In this document: positions 16,746-27,010 of the stretch, piece by piece | How the letters are laid out: the number at the start of each line of letters is the position of its first letter | Numbering within the stretch: the first letter of the stretch is position 1 | Assembly: GCF_018531195.1 (NCBI RefSeq) | Contig: NZ_JAHDYS010000004.1 | Location: forward strand, 186,001 to 250,000 | Direction of reading: 5' to 3' | From: Pelotalea chapellei | GTDB lineage: Bacteria; Desulfobacterota; Desulfuromonadia; Geobacterales; Pseudopelobacteraceae | DNA: 64,000 nt | Program-made: the position numbers and the translations under genes | Notes under the pieces: generated by a model | What the model was told of the DNA's origin: nothing | What the model saw: the letters and a program-made list of their open reading frames with translations, nothing else | The model's database searches: none

Positions 16746-17258
16746 TCACCGGTTCCAGTTGACCCGCACAAACCTGTTTTCCCTGCTCCACTGGTATTCC
16801 AGGCTGCCGCTGTAAGCCTTATAGATGTCCCTGCCCAGTTTCTGGGCCAGCTTGTCATCAGTGGTACTGACGGTCATGCTGCCACCCTCCTGCTTTATCT
16901 CCATTATCCGCGCCAGGGGATTCTTTATGCGGGCTCTTTCCTCGGTGTTTTTAATGGTGCTGAGAATCTCCCTTTCGTGGTCGTGCAGATATTCTCCGCT
17001 GTAGGTGACAATGCCGGCGGGATTGTTATCCTGCATGCGATGACAGGCCGGACAGAGCACCTCGCTTCTGATCATGTCATTACTCAAACCGGCGGAGGCA
17101 CTCTCATCCGGATACCAACGCTTGTTCCAATAAAGTGCCTTGCACCCGGTGCACACCGCAACCTCTTTCATCCCCGCATCGCTGATATATACATCGGTAC
17201 TGCGGGCAGTTCTCTGCCCCTTTTCTTCCATGGAAATCCTGCTGCCTCGTGGTGTCAT
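16746..17258 (-). CDS. Zinc-ribbon protein (BCAM0308-like)
   Basis: A 170-residue cytosolic protein with two CxxC knuckles, CTGC at 36-39 and CPAC at 69-72, which form a probable zinc ribbon, followed by an alpha/beta region. The pattern resembles the BCAM0308 family of uncharacterised zinc-ribbon proteins. The ATG at 17258 follows AAAGGAGG; the longer open frame to 17465 has no such signal. It is separated by 28 bp from the helical protein encoded upstream on the same strand, suggesting an operon. No function is known. Confidence 0.55.
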   Translation of the reverse strand: MTPRGSRISMEEKGQRTARSTDVYISDAGMKEVAVCTGCKALYWNKRWYPDESASAGLSNDMIRSEVLCPACHRMQDNNPAGIVTYSGEYLHDHEREILSTIKNTEERARIKNPLARIMEIKQEGGSMTVSTTDDKLAQKLGRDIYKAYSGSLEYQWSRENRFVRVNWNR

Positions 17259-17286
17259 GGCTGATGCCTCCTTTCCTGCTCTTAAC

Positions 17287-17940
17287 TTATGAGTAGTTAA
17301 CCATACTTCGGCCTGATGTTTTCGATTCAATCCAGGCCTCCAACAGGCGTATGAGTTCAAGCTCATGATGGACAAGCGTCTGCATTCGATCAAGAATACT
17401 GAGAAAAAGTGGTGCTGAGGCTGACAGAAGCCCTTCCACCAGACGTGATTCATGCTGGGTGGCAAAAAGAAGACAGTGCTGTCCCAACCAGCTGCAGATT
17501 CGGCTGATTTCCCTGGAGCGCGTCGTTTCGCCGGTACTGACCATACCGGCGATAGAATGCAAAAGCATCTCCTGGCGCCCCAAGAGCAGATTAACCTGCT
17601 CCATCATCTTGTCCGAGAAGGGTATTCTATCCCCTATCTGGCGACGGAGGACCTCGGCTATTCCCTCCAGATCCCCGGCCAACAGCTTCAGGTGCCTGAG
17701 GATATCCTGATATTCTATAATCGGTTCGCGATCACGCCACAGCCGACCTACCATCAATTCATCCGCTTCTGCGGCTGTAAAAGCAGTCTCCTCCGCAATA
17801 TCTTTCCGCTCACTCCCGACTTTATTGAGTAAATGCACCTGCTGGCGCACAAAAGCTTCCCTGATCTCGACAAGCATTGCCTGAAGCATCCGGATTATGC
17901 TGACCACCTGTTCCCTCTGTGTGCGCACTTCAGCATCCAT
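17287..17940 (-). CDS. All-helical, PhoU-like protein
   Basis: A 217-residue protein with no signal peptide or membrane segment, predicted from its heptad-like hydrophobic pattern to be entirely helical. Repeated acidic/hydrophobic helices, such as LKLLAGDLEGIAEVLRRQIG, recall PhoU-type three-helix bundles, but no diagnostic motif is seen. The start at 17940 follows GGAGAAG; the open frame extends to 18000 without support. It is divergent from the DUF5752 gene at 18080, so 17941-18079 must hold both promoters. The function is unknown. Confidence 0.55.
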   Translation of the reverse strand: MDAEVRTQREQVVSIIRMLQAMLVEIREAFVRQQVHLLNKVGSERKDIAEETAFTAAEADELMVGRLWRDREPIIEYQDILRHLKLLAGDLEGIAEVLRRQIGDRIPFSDKMMEQVNLLLGRQEMLLHSIAGMVSTGETTRSREISRICSWLGQHCLLFATQHESRLVEGLLSASAPLFLSILDRMQTLVHHELELIRLLEAWIESKTSGRSMVNYS

Positions 17941-18079
17941 AATCTTCTCCGAAACTGCGAATCTCTTCCTAAAATGTGACAGATAATATGAATATGGCAA
18001 GATGGCGCCCCCGCTTGCTCTTGATCGATTATTGGCTATGCTTTCGGATAGAGTAGAAAATGATCATAAGGAAGTGCAT

Positions 18080-18733
18080 ATGAAAAACTTCCGGATTTAT
18101 GACTGCGCCCTGTTGGCCAGGACGAGCGGATTGCCGACAGCACTCAACCTGCGGGAGCTGCGCGAACGACTCGCTTCCTGCAGCAGCAATGTGATCTATC
18201 ATCATTTCTGTGAGACCCCAATGGTAGCCTCCTTTGACAATCCTGATTATCGCAACGACGTAGCGGTCTGGATTAAACTTCACCTGGGGGATCGGGTACT
18301 GGCTGAGCGGATTGGCATAATCGATCCATATTCGTTTTTTGACATGGAGGAGCTGCGCGTCCTTACCCTTGATCTGATCGACGAACGCCTGAGTGAACTT
18401 CCATTTGTCCCCAGTGCTCCCCCCGGGTCTGAATTTTACTTCATGGAATCGACAACTGTGGTGTTCGATACCGGACGGGCCATTGAACATCCGCGTGATC
18501 TGGCAAGTTCAATTCTGACCATGACAGGCAGCAGCATTTATTTTCATTTCCTTGAAGCGCGTCGCCGTCACCCCGAGAATATCGATGATTTCTCCGCATG
18601 GCTTTTAGACTCTCCTGAAGAATTCAAAATGGAGGTCAACGCACTGCACTCGATCGATTTTACCTTCTTCACCCTTTCAGAGCTCAGAAATGAACTGGCA
18701 AAACTGCTGTCGCATGCAGGAGGCATCCCATGA
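18080..18733 (+). CDS. DUF5752 family protein
   Basis: A 217-residue cytosolic protein. Its sequence (IYDCALLARTSGLPTALNLRELRERL..., HHF, DPYSFFDMEELR) fits DUF5752, a family often encoded beside trehalose- or sucrose-type glycosyltransferases. That is the arrangement here, since its stop overlaps the glycosyltransferase start (ATGA). The ATG at 18080 follows AAGGAAG and gives the natural N-terminus; an in-frame start at 18002 is unsupported. A role as regulator or partner of the transferase is inferred from the coupling. Confidence 0.7.
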   Translation: MKNFRIYDCALLARTSGLPTALNLRELRERLASCSSNVIYHHFCETPMVASFDNPDYRNDVAVWIKLHLGDRVLAERIGIIDPYSFFDMEELRVLTLDLIDERLSELPFVPSAPPGSEFYFMESTTVVFDTGRAIEHPRDLASSILTMTGSSIYFHFLEARRRHPENIDDFSAWLLDSPEEFKMEVNALHSIDFTFFTLSELRNELAKLLSHAGGIP

Positions 18734-19968
18734 CCATTCATCTTGATATGTATGAGGGAATCGTGGGGGCTCCGGTCATCGGCCAGCTCAGACAACTGGC
18801 CAAGGGACTTCAGGGCAAGCGGGTGGTGCATGTCAATTCCACCCGCGAAGGGGGCGGGGTAGCCGAAATTCTAGACTGGATGGTGCCGCTGATGTGCGAC
18901 ATGGGCATCGACGCCCGTTGGGAAGTTATCCAGGGAACCAACGAATTTTTCAATGTAACCAAATCCATTCACAACGGCCTCCAGGGGTACCCGGCACCCA
19001 TTACCACCCGTGGATGGCAGACTTATCTCGATGTCAATGTTGCCAATTTCGAGACGCTGCGTCCGATTCTGGAGGAAGCGGAAGTGGTGCTGATCCATGA
19101 CCCGCAACCAGCCCCACTGCTGAAGCTTTGCCAGAACCGGAAGGGCAAGTGGATCTGGCGCGGACATATCGACATCAGCCATCCTTACCGCCCGGTCTGG
19201 AAGGGTCTGAAGCCTTATGTGGCGGGATACGACGCGAGCATCTTTTCCATGAATACCTTTGCCCATCCCCTGCCCCACCCGCAGTTCATTGTCCCCCCCA
19301 GCATTGATCCCTTAAGCGATAAAAACTGCGATCTGGAATATTCTGAGCTGGAGCAGGTACGAGCCCGTTTTGGCCTGGATCCTGATCGTCCGCTGGTGGT
19401 GCAGGTTTCCCGATTTGACCGCTTCAAGGACCCGCTTGGCGTGATCGCCGCATGTCGACTAGTGCGGACAGTCACCCCCCTGCAGCTTGTTTTGGCGGGC
19501 GGCGGAGCCACTGATGATCCGGAAGGCAAGGCCATGCTGGATGAAGTCATGGAAGAGGCGGCAGGTGATCCGGATATTCATGTGCTTCTGCTGCCCCCCA
19601 ATGACGACCGCACTATCAATGCATTGCAGAGATTGGCAGATATCATCATTCAAAAATCCACCAAGGAAGGCTTCGGACTGACAGTCACGGAAGGTCTCTG
19701 GAAAGGGAAACCGGTAATCGGTGGCGACGTGGGGGGCATCCGCCGTCAGGTGGTCAACTATCACACCGGCTTCCTGGTCAATACGCCGGAAGGTGCGGCT
19801 CATCGGATCAGATTTCTGTTGCATCACCACGATCTCAAGAAGGAAATCGGTATCAAGGCAAAGGAATTTATCAGGGAAAACTTCCTGCTTACCCGGCAGT
19901 TACGTGAATACCTGACCCTTTTCCACGAGGCACTACAGGGAAGCGGAGAACGAAGGTTCTACGTATAG
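18730..19968 (+). CDS. GT4 glycosyltransferase, trehalose synthase (TreT)-like
   Basis: A 412-residue GT-B fold glycosyltransferase. The N-terminal motif HVNSTREGGGVAEIL is characteristic of TreT-type enzymes, which join NDP-glucose and glucose to give trehalose. The C-terminal GT4 domain has the expected phosphate-binding segment around QVSRFDRFKDP and the E-x7-E region KSTKEGFGLTVTEGLWKG. It is translationally coupled to the DUF5752 gene. The likely product is trehalose or a related osmolyte; substrate specificity cannot be read from the sequence. A weak inverted repeat (19952-19960 with 19986-19994) follows the stop. Confidence 0.75.
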   Translation: MTIHLDMYEGIVGAPVIGQLRQLAKGLQGKRVVHVNSTREGGGVAEILDWMVPLMCDMGIDARWEVIQGTNEFFNVTKSIHNGLQGYPAPITTRGWQTYLDVNVANFETLRPILEEAEVVLIHDPQPAPLLKLCQNRKGKWIWRGHIDISHPYRPVWKGLKPYVAGYDASIFSMNTFAHPLPHPQFIVPPSIDPLSDKNCDLEYSELEQVRARFGLDPDRPLVVQVSRFDRFKDPLGVIAACRLVRTVTPLQLVLAGGGATDDPEGKAMLDEVMEEAAGDPDIHVLLLPPNDDRTINALQRLADIIIQKSTKEGFGLTVTEGLWKGKPVIGGDVGGIRRQVVNYHTGFLVNTPEGAAHRIRFLLHHHDLKKEIGIKAKEFIRENFLLTRQLREYLTLFHEALQGSGERRFYV

Positions 19969-20182
19969 AAGTCCACTTTGCCAGAAGAACCTTCCACTGC
20001 TTCGGGATGTGACGTGATGCAAGGCAATTTTTGAATAAAATTTCATACCTCAAAAAAGAGCAATTATGCTAATATGCACACGTTTAAATCGCTGATCGGT
20101 AAGGTGCAACAGATCAAATTCTGGCCTGCTGCCCCCTGAAATTTTCCGCAAATCCCAGGCGATCCAGAGGAGCAGGAGACTG

Positions 20183-21226
20183 TTGGTGATATCGAACAAC
20201 ATCAGCCGGAACAAGCCGGGAGCAGGAATAAATGCACCGGCCATACTTGTTTGGCTGTCATCTATGGCAGGACTTATTTTATCGGTGGTTTCTCTTCTCA
20301 AGATCTGTTCAGCCTGCAGTGAAACCGGACAATACCGCATTTTTGGAATGGATTTCGGCTGGTTTGGAATAGCTTTTTTTATTGCCATACTATGTGCTTT
20401 AATCCTGAGGCAACGGTACCGCTGGTGCAATTGGATCATTGCCTTGATGATGTTTAGCGCCGCCGGAGCAGAAGCTCGCTTCATCTGGATCCAAAAATAT
20501 GAAATCGGCCAGTGGTGTCCAGTCTGCCTCGGATTGGCAGCGACTGTTTTTCTGACCTGTACAGCCATCAGCTGGGAAACCTTACGAAGTTCAACGACAC
20601 AAGGAGCACCCATGAAATCAAGAATTCTTTTTATTATTGTCGCCACTCTCTGCTTTGCCACCGGTCTGGGTGGTTCTATCCTCGGTGTCAAAAAAACTGC
20701 CGATGCTGCCGACCTGGACCTGTTCCTTGGCAAAAAATCCAGCCCTACCACCGTCTATTTTGTCAGCGACTGGTTTTGTCCGGCCTGTAAAAAAGCAGAA
20801 CCGGCCATCGAGAAGATGGTGCCGGAACTGGCAAAATCAGTTAAAGTCGGCTTCGTGGATATGCCAATTCACAAGGAATCCCTCAACTTCACTCCCTATA
20901 ATCTTCAGTTTCTTGCTTTTGAAAAAGAAAAGTACCTGAGTTTACGCAGTGCTTTGGCCAAGCTCGCGCTTAAAACTAAGAGCCCTGGTGAAGCCGAGGT
21001 TCAGGCAGCCGTAAATCCTCTGGGTGTCAAACTGCGCCAGATGAATTATGCCGACACTCTTTTCGGGATGCAGTCAAATCTGACCGTATATCGCGGTTTT
21101 AATGTCACAGCCACTCCCACCGCGATAATTACCAATTCCAAAACAAAAAAATCGAAACTGCTGGTGGGTGATCGGGATATCAATGAGCAGGCGATAAAAG
21201 CCGCTATCAATGAGGTCGGACGCTAG
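20183..21226 (+). CDS. VKOR-thioredoxin fusion (disulfide-bond formation)
   Basis: A 347-residue fusion. The N-terminal half is a vitamin K epoxide reductase-like membrane domain with several helices and the pairs C42/C45 (CSAC) and C112/C115 (CPVC). The C-terminal half, after another membrane segment, is a periplasmic thioredoxin/DsbA-like domain with C199-P-A-C202 and a cis-Pro region near TATPTAI. It oxidises periplasmic thiols and passes electrons to quinone, replacing DsbA plus DsbB. The start is non-ATG: TTG at 20183 or GTG at 20186, after GGAG. This organism secretes multihaem cytochromes, which need controlled thiol chemistry. Confidence 0.85.
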   Translation: MVISNNISRNKPGAGINAPAILVWLSSMAGLILSVVSLLKICSACSETGQYRIFGMDFGWFGIAFFIAILCALILRQRYRWCNWIIALMMFSAAGAEARFIWIQKYEIGQWCPVCLGLAATVFLTCTAISWETLRSSTTQGAPMKSRILFIIVATLCFATGLGGSILGVKKTADAADLDLFLGKKSSPTTVYFVSDWFCPACKKAEPAIEKMVPELAKSVKVGFVDMPIHKESLNFTPYNLQFLAFEKEKYLSLRSALAKLALKTKSPGEAEVQAAVNPLGVKLRQMNYADTLFGMQSNLTVYRGFNVTATPTAIITNSKTKKSKLLVGDRDINEQAIKAAINEVGR

Positions 21227-21251
21227 TATCTCTTTTCTTAAAGAATTGCTT

Positions 21252-21280
21252 TTCTTAGCGTCTTTGCGGCTTCGCGAGAG
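21252..21280 (+). repeat. Solo arm of the GCAAAGACGC repeat family
   Basis: The stretch TTCTTAGCGTCTTTGCGG onward to GCGAGAG is the complement of the repeat arm at 38976-39006 with few changes. No matching second arm is seen. The rest of the 389-bp gap (21227-21615) holds no gene; TATAAT at 21582-21587 may be the -10 box of the radical SAM gene. Confidence 0.5.
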
Positions 21281-21615
21281 AAAAGGTCTTTCAAGTGCTC
21301 TCGCTCGCTTCGCTTAAGACGCCCAGGCGCGGAGCAAACCGTTTCAGGAGCCTGTCGACCTACTTAGGGCAAATCCACTCGGATCTTTATTTTCAGCTTC
21401 TCCCCAAAGGCGGCTTAAAGACGCAAACTCATAAGCCGCCATTGAAACTATAAACTCTCTCCGAAAGCACCTCCACATTCTGCTGCGCATTCCCAGCATA
21501 TAAAATATTCGTTCCGCCCTGCACAACGTTTTTCAAGATACTGCCTGTCGAAAAACGCTGAACTTGTCAGGCACTCCGGCGTATAATGGCTCTTCAACAA
21601 TAGAAAGGATTTCCC

Positions 21616-22935
21616 ATGTCTCAACGCTTACCCAAGATGCTGTACGCCGATTCCACCGGGAACATTTATGATCATCCCGAACTTTGTATGACAGGGATGA
21701 ATGGAAACGAACCGGTGCTGCCGGATCACATGGAACTGATTCCCCTGCCAGAGGACAGCAAGCTCTTTACCATGCCGGATATGCCGCCAATTGCCTGGGA
21801 TGCCCGCCAAAAACGGTTCACCATTCTGAACGAAATCCGCGAAGGGCGCAGAAGCCAAAAGATTCAGGCTGTGGCCGCCTTTATGGCTCCCGGATATATG
21901 CGTACCCTGCTGCCAGCCTGTGATTATTCAAAAAAGAAGGAGCACCTGCCACTCTGGTCCTACACTGCGGTGGGATGGGACGAGGAACGAGACTGCTTTG
22001 TCGTTGCGGCTACCAAGGTGGATGCCAACAGCAACTGGGATCCGGCCAATTACGATGACCGCACTCTGGACCCTCTGGTACGGGCGATGCTGAAGGAAAT
22101 GCCGGGAAATCGCCTGCTCGAGCAGCTTTCCCGCTGTGCAGTCGATTATCACTGCTTCGCTGCAAAAAACTTGTTTTATCGTCGGTGGGAAGCGCCACTT
22201 CCCACGTCGCCGGTCTGCAACTCCGCCTGCCTGGGGTGCATCAGCCTTCAGCCATCGGAATGTTGTCCTTCAAACCATGAACGCATCTCTTTTGTCCCCA
22301 CTCCGGAAGAAATCTGTGAAATATCGCTACCTCACCTGGAGCAGGCTGAGCAGGCAATTGTTTCCTATGGCCAGGGATGTGAAGGGGATCCGATTCTACA
22401 GGCAGATACTATTGCCGAGGCCACCCGAAGACTGAAGCTGGCGACTGTGCGCGGCACGGTCAATTTCAATTCCAACGGCTCATTACCTGACAAAATCCAG
22501 CTATTGTGCGACAGCGGCATGGACTCCTTCCGCTTTTCCATGAACTCGGTGCGCGAAGAGCTCTATAACCGCTACTATCGTCCTAAGGGATATACGTTTT
22601 CCGACGTGAAACGTTCGGTTCGCACCGCCAAGGAAGCCGGCCGTTTCACCATGATCAACTACCTGGTTTCACCAGGTGTCAACGATGCGCCGCAGGAGGT
22701 AGAAGCTCTGCTTCAATTTATTGCCGACACAGGTATCGACATGATCCAGCTGCGCAACCTCTCCATCGATCCGGACTACTACAACAGGGAAATGGGCGCC
22801 AATACCAGGGGAATCGGTATGTACTGCCTGCTGCAGCAATTGAAACAGGAATTCCCGCGCCTGCAGTTCGGTTACTACAACCGTACAAAAGAGAACTTCT
22901 ACCCGCCCGATTATGAAACCGGTTGGCCCCTGTAA
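21616..22935 (+). CDS. Radical SAM protein
   Basis: A 439-residue protein with a radical SAM core whose cluster motif is C201-x3-C205-x2-C208 (CNSACLGC). It is preceded by an unusually long N-terminal region of 200 residues. A TIM-barrel-like C-terminal half includes SYGQGCEGDP and NSNGS segments typical of SPASM-less radical SAM enzymes. A [4Fe-4S] cluster and S-adenosylmethionine would generate a 5'-deoxyadenosyl radical. The substrate is not recognisable. An RBS-like AAAGGA precedes the ATG. The sensor kinase that follows starts 91 bp after the stop and may be co-transcribed. Confidence 0.8.
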   Translation: MSQRLPKMLYADSTGNIYDHPELCMTGMNGNEPVLPDHMELIPLPEDSKLFTMPDMPPIAWDARQKRFTILNEIREGRRSQKIQAVAAFMAPGYMRTLLPACDYSKKKEHLPLWSYTAVGWDEERDCFVVAATKVDANSNWDPANYDDRTLDPLVRAMLKEMPGNRLLEQLSRCAVDYHCFAAKNLFYRRWEAPLPTSPVCNSACLGCISLQPSECCPSNHERISFVPTPEEICEISLPHLEQAEQAIVSYGQGCEGDPILQADTIAEATRRLKLATVRGTVNFNSNGSLPDKIQLLCDSGMDSFRFSMNSVREELYNRYYRPKGYTFSDVKRSVRTAKEAGRFTMINYLVSPGVNDAPQEVEALLQFIADTGIDMIQLRNLSIDPDYYNREMGANTRGIGMYCLLQQLKQEFPRLQFGYYNRTKENFYPPDYETGWPL

Positions 22936-23026
22936 AAGTTTTGCAGCGTTCCATATCTGCTCGCCCGCTAAACCTTTGCAGACAAATGCCGATCAGCTTG
23001 CTAACACATCGGGAAAAAAGGCCTCA

Positions 23027-26000
23027 ATGTCCACATCAAATTTATCCATAGAAAAGCTGAAATCACGGGTAAAGATCACCATTGCACTGCTTGTTGCGGC
23101 GGTGATCGGCATTTACGGCTGGAGTATCTTTTCGCAATATAAAGATGTCATCAAAACCGCCGAACATCAGGCCAAGGGATATGTCAGGGCGCTGTCGGAA
23201 CACAGCGAAAGCGCATTTGCAGAATCCGATCGAGTGCTGCGCGACGTGCTTCACGACCTGCAGAGAGCGGGGGGAATAAAAAAAGAAAAGCACCTGCAAC
23301 TGTTTCAGGAACTGCAACGCCAGGTGGGTAATTCCCCGCAGATCGGATCCCTGTTCATCGTCGACAAAAGCGGCACAATGTTCATCAGCTCAGTGGATTT
23401 CCCTGGAAAACCCATTTCAGTATCAGATCGCGATTATTTCCACTATTACATGACCACACCCGGCGCTGATCTTTCTATCAGCAAACCGGTAATGAGCCGC
23501 CTGGTCAAACGCTGGCGCTTCAACCTGATGCGTCCGCTTAACGATCCTGAAGAGCAGTTTGCCGGCCTCTTGGCAGTCGCCTTTGAAGTTGATTATTTCA
23601 AGCGGTTTCTCAGTGAGGGAAGCCTGGGACCCAATGGCCGGATAGCCCTGATCCGTACAGACGGGGCTCCCCTGATGTTTGAACCATACGTCGATAAAAT
23701 CTACGAGACCAATTTCAGTAAGACGATTCTTTTCCGCGAAAAGTTACCGCGCGCATCATCCGGCACCTTTCATGTCGGTCAAAAGCACAATCCTGTTGAC
23801 AAAGCTCCACGCATTATCTCCTACCAGCGTTTGTCGCGCTTTCCCGTTGTAGCCGTGGTCTCGCTGGATAAAAGTGAGGTTCTCAAACCATGGAGGAACA
23901 AGGCACTCTTACAGTCGGGCCTGACCCTCGGACTCTGCCTCTCAATTATCCTGCTGATGCAGTTGCTGATACGCCATCTTGACCGACTGCAGTCGGCACA
24001 GACGGCGCTTGGTGCTCAACAGGAACAGGCACGCATCAAGGCTGCACAGATAGACGCCGCCCATGACGGCATTCTGATGGTTGATATGGATGGCCGGCTG
24101 ATACAGTCAAACCACGCAGTCTGCAGACTGACCGGCTATAACCAGGAAGAACTGGTGAATAAGCAGCTAGGCGATCTGGAACCACCCGAATACGGCGCGC
24201 GCGTAGCATCTAATATTTCCATGATCCAAGAGCACGGCGAGGCGACCTTCGAATCAGCCTACCTCACCAGGAACGGCTCGGTACTGCCGATAGAAGTCAG
24301 TGCTCGAATCATGGAAAGCGACGGTAAAAACTTCATAATCAGCATTGTCCGGGACATCAGTGAGCGTAAACGAAGCGAACGCCGTGAACGGACCAAGGCC
24401 AATATTCTCGAGAAACTCGCCACCGGTGCAAATCTGCCGGAACTGCTTACGCATATCGTACAATATGTCGAACAGGAGCGGGAGAAAGCGATCTGCTCAG
24501 TACTTCTTGCAGATGAAGATTGCCAGCATCTGCATCACGGCGCTGCGCCAAGCCTGCCGGACAGCTACAACAAGGCCGTGGATGGCCTGAGGATTGCCAA
24601 TGGCATGGGTGCGTGCGGCACCGCTGCCTATCTGCGGCAGCGGGTAATTGTTGAGGACATTGAAAATGATTTTCGCTGGAAGGGCTTTCAGCCGGTACAC
24701 GAGGCAGGGCTACGTTCCTGCTGGTCTGAACCGGTGATTTCGGCGTCAGGTGAACTGCTTGGCACCTTTGCTATTTATCATCGCGAACCTTGCTTCCCGG
24801 AAAAAGATGAAATCCAGCTCATCGAATCTGCTGCTCATCTCGCCAGTATTGCCATTGATCGGTTCCGCAATGATATGCAGAAAAAGAAACTGGAATTACA
24901 GCTGCACCATATTCAGAGGGTTGAAGCGATCGGTCAGTTAGCCGGAGGAATTGCTCACGACTTCAACAATCTTCTTACTCCCATTCTTGTGTACTCAGAA
25001 ATGATCCAACATAAACTGCCTCAAAATGATCCAATGCTTGAAAAGACCCAGGGCATCATCAAAGCGGCATGGAAGGCCCGTGATCTGACCCAGCAACTAC
25101 TCAGTTTCGGTCGCAAGCAGATCCTCTCCCTCCAGCAACTGGATCTCAATGAAATTATCAGCAGTTTCCATGACATTCTGCGCAGAACCATACGGGAAAA
25201 CATTGCCATATACCTTCAACCCGCACCAGGTGGTGTAATTGTCCAGGCCGACAGAGGCCAGATCGAACAGATCCTCCTGAATCTTGCCGTCAATGCACAG
25301 CATGCCATATCGGGCAACGGAACGATTGTCGTGGAAACCGGGCATGTTGTACTGGACAACGAATACACGCGACTGCACCCCGGCCTGCAGGCTGGTCACT
25401 ATGCAATGCTCGCCTTTATCGACAGTGGCTGCGGGATGGATGATGAAATCTTAAGCCACATTTTCGAGCCTTTTTTTACCACCAAACAGGTCGGCCATGG
25501 GACGGGACTTGGTCTTGCCACCGTGTATGGAATCGTAAAACAACATGAGGGCTACATTGCTGTCAGCAGTCGTGTCGGAGAGGGAACTACCTTCAGCATC
25601 TACCTGCCTCTCAGCAACGGCCAGCCAGTAAACCTGTCGAACATGACACCAATCGCGTCCGACTTACAACATGGAGACAGCACTATCCTCGTGGTCGAAG
25701 ACAACGAGATGGTGCGCACCATGGTAATAGAGCTGTTGAAATCTTCCGGATACCAGGTTTTTTCTGCAGAGACTCCAACTCTTGCACTTGAAATGGCTCT
25801 GGAACATGGCACCAACATCAATCTGCTGGTCACCGACGTGATGATGCCTGAAATGAATGGTCAGGAGTTATATGAACAGCTACTTGACTCGCTCCCGGAA
25901 CTACGAGTCCTTTACATCTCCGGTTATGCTAACGAAACTTTCGTGCACAAAGGATTGCTCGAAGAGAGCATTGAATTTCTGCAAAAGCCTTTTACAGCAG

Positions 26001-26068
26001 AGAAATTTCTTGAAAAAGTCCGTCAGAGTATAGGCAGAAAAAGCCCAGATCCCACTGTCATATCCTGA
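23027..26068 (+). CDS. Hybrid sensor histidine kinase (dCache-PAS-GAF-HisKA-REC)
   Basis: A 1013-residue hybrid kinase. Two membrane helices (about 17-35 and 300-322) flank an extracytoplasmic double-Cache-like sensor. A PAS domain (about 345-460), a GAF domain (about 475-620), HisKA with His644 ([11 protein letters not shown]), HATPase ([16 protein letters not shown]) and a C-terminal receiver with Asp937 ([11 protein letters not shown]) follow. It senses an external ligand and passes phosphate through its own receiver to an unknown partner. The start at 23027 follows AAAAGG; the open frame runs upstream into the radical SAM gene without support. No dedicated output regulator lies next to it, though a bacteriohaemerythrin follows. 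Confidence 0.88.
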   Translation: MSTSNLSIEKLKSRVKITIALLVAAVIGIYGWSIFSQYKDVIKTAEHQAKGYVRALSEHSESAFAESDRVLRDVLHDLQRAGGIKKEKHLQLFQELQRQVGNSPQIGSLFIVDKSGTMFISSVDFPGKPISVSDRDYFHYYMTTPGADLSISKPVMSRLVKRWRFNLMRPLNDPEEQFAGLLAVAFEVDYFKRFLSEGSLGPNGRIALIRTDGAPLMFEPYVDKIYETNFSKTILFREKLPRASSGTFHVGQKHNPVDKAPRIISYQRLSRFPVVAVVSLDKSEVLKPWRNKALLQSGLTLGLCLSIILLMQLLIRHLDRLQSAQTALGAQQEQARIKAAQIDAAHDGILMVDMDGRLIQSNHAVCRLTGYNQEELVNKQLGDLEPPEYGARVASNISMIQEHGEATFESAYLTRNGSVLPIEVSARIMESDGKNFIISIVRDISERKRSERRERTKANILEKLATGANLPELLTHIVQYVEQEREKAICSVLLADEDCQHLHHGAAPSLPDSYNKAVDGLRIANGMGACGTAAYLRQRVIVEDIENDFRWKGFQPVHEAGLRSCWSEPVISASGELLGTFAIYHREPCFPEKDEIQLIESAAHLASIAIDRFRNDMQKKKLELQLHHIQRVEAIGQLAGGIAHDFNNLLTPILVYSEMIQHKLPQNDPMLEKTQGIIKAAWKARDLTQQLLSFGRKQILSLQQLDLNEIISSFHDILRRTIRENIAIYLQPAPGGVIVQADRGQIEQILLNLAVNAQHAISGNGTIVVETGHVVLDNEYTRLHPGLQAGHYAMLAFIDSGCGMDDEILSHIFEPFFTTKQVGHGTGLGLATVYGIVKQHEGYIAVSSRVGEGTTFSIYLPLSNGQPVNLSNMTPIASDLQHGDSTILVVEDNEMVRTMVIELLKSSGYQVFSAETPTLALEMALEHGTNINLLVTDVMMPEMNGQELYEQLLDSLPELRVLYISGYANETFVHKGLLEESIEFLQKPFTAEKFLEKVRQSIGRKSPDPTVIS

Positions 26069-26149
26069 CACCTGATCTAAAAACTTTCAGCCCCAACCAC
26101 TCGATTTCTTTGGTACACTTTTATACTGATCCTCGATGGAGGTATGACC

Positions 26150-26542
26150 ATGACATCGTTTACCCTGGAAGCGAGTTACCATCTGAATCTGGCTACTATT
26201 GACCGGCAGCATCAACAGATTCTGGACCGCATGGCCGCAATCGATCAGGTTATTACCGGAGCAGAATCTGCTGAGGATATGAACTCCGTGGTCAATGTTT
26301 TAGAGATCTACTGCAAAAGACACTTTTTCGATGAAGAGCGCTTGATGGAACGCAGAAGTTTCCCGACTACCCTTGAACATAAAATTCAACATGACCTCTT
26401 CGTACAGCACCTCGACCAGCTTAAATCGAGTGATACTTCGCCCCGCAGTTCCGAAAAAGTAATCTTGCTCAGAGACTGGTTTCTCAACCACATTCTTTCC
26501 GAAGATATGCGCTATGCTGAATTTTTTCTAAAAAAGGGCTGA
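26150..26542 (+). CDS. Bacteriohaemerythrin
   Basis: A 130-residue four-helix protein with all seven di-iron ligands in order: H21, H58, E62 (HFFDE), H77, H81 (HKIQH), H114 and D119 (HILSED). Such proteins bind O2 reversibly and act in oxygen delivery, storage or sensing in anaerobes. The ATG at 26150 is preferred over 26144, because GGAGG at 26138-26142 would touch the earlier codon. It stands alone between the hybrid kinase and the riboswitch-controlled protease gene. Confidence 0.9.
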   Translation: MTSFTLEASYHLNLATIDRQHQQILDRMAAIDQVITGAESAEDMNSVVNVLEIYCKRHFFDEERLMERRSFPTTLEHKIQHDLFVQHLDQLKSSDTSPRSSEKVILLRDWFLNHILSEDMRYAEFFLKKG

Positions 26543-26775
26543 AGAAATACTAGCAAAACTACCCACCGCAGCATTCACCTGCAGTCCTACTTTTCTCCTC
26601 TCGGCACATCTTATAGAACAACGATATCATGATTACGATGCAACCACTTACGCTACGGCACGCGGTAGAATCAACTTCAGCAGTGGGTCTTGTGACCCTT
26701 CTGATATTATTATTGACAGATTATAAATAAAAAGCATTAATCAAAACAAAAACATCTTTATATTTAAACTATCCC

Positions 26776-26879
26776 AGAAAAAGCCAAACCTGTCGCAAGC
26801 AGGTACGGAAAGTAACGGATCTTGATTTCAAGATGGCCGAGCTGCCAAAGGATATTCCCTTGGTACGCCCGGCTTTTTT
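26776..26879 (+). promoter_or_regulatory. GEMM-I-like (cyclic dinucleotide) riboswitch
   Basis: The order of elements fits GEMM-I RNAs: GCCAAACC (26783-26790), a stem capped by a GCAA tetraloop (26795-26798), GG followed by ACGGAAAG (26805-26812; the family norm is ACGCAAAG), a stem ATCTTG/CAAGAT, then GGCCGAGCTGCC. An intrinsic terminator follows directly, giving a ligand-controlled leader for the protease gene at 27011. GEMM-I RNAs bind c-di-GMP or, in a Geobacter subclass, cGAMP; which one cannot be decided here. The upstream part of the gap (26543-26770) shows nothing recognisable. Confidence 0.6.
26836..26879 (+). terminator. Intrinsic terminator of the riboswitch
   Basis: GCCG at 26836-26839 pairs with CGGC at 26870-26873, and CCAA pairs with TTGG inside; a run of six T follows at 26874-26879. 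The 5' arm overlaps the last part of the aptamer (GGCCGAGCTGCC), so ligand binding and terminator folding would compete. Confidence 0.7.
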
Positions 26880-27010
26880 ATTGATCAGTTCCTGGTCTTT
26901 TTCAAATACTGCTCCACTCTGGATACTTCACTCGCATTTTGCGGGAGAAAGGAGGCGTTCCACGACACCGGCAAATAGACATCCACCAGTACAATGCCAA
27001 GGAGGATAGT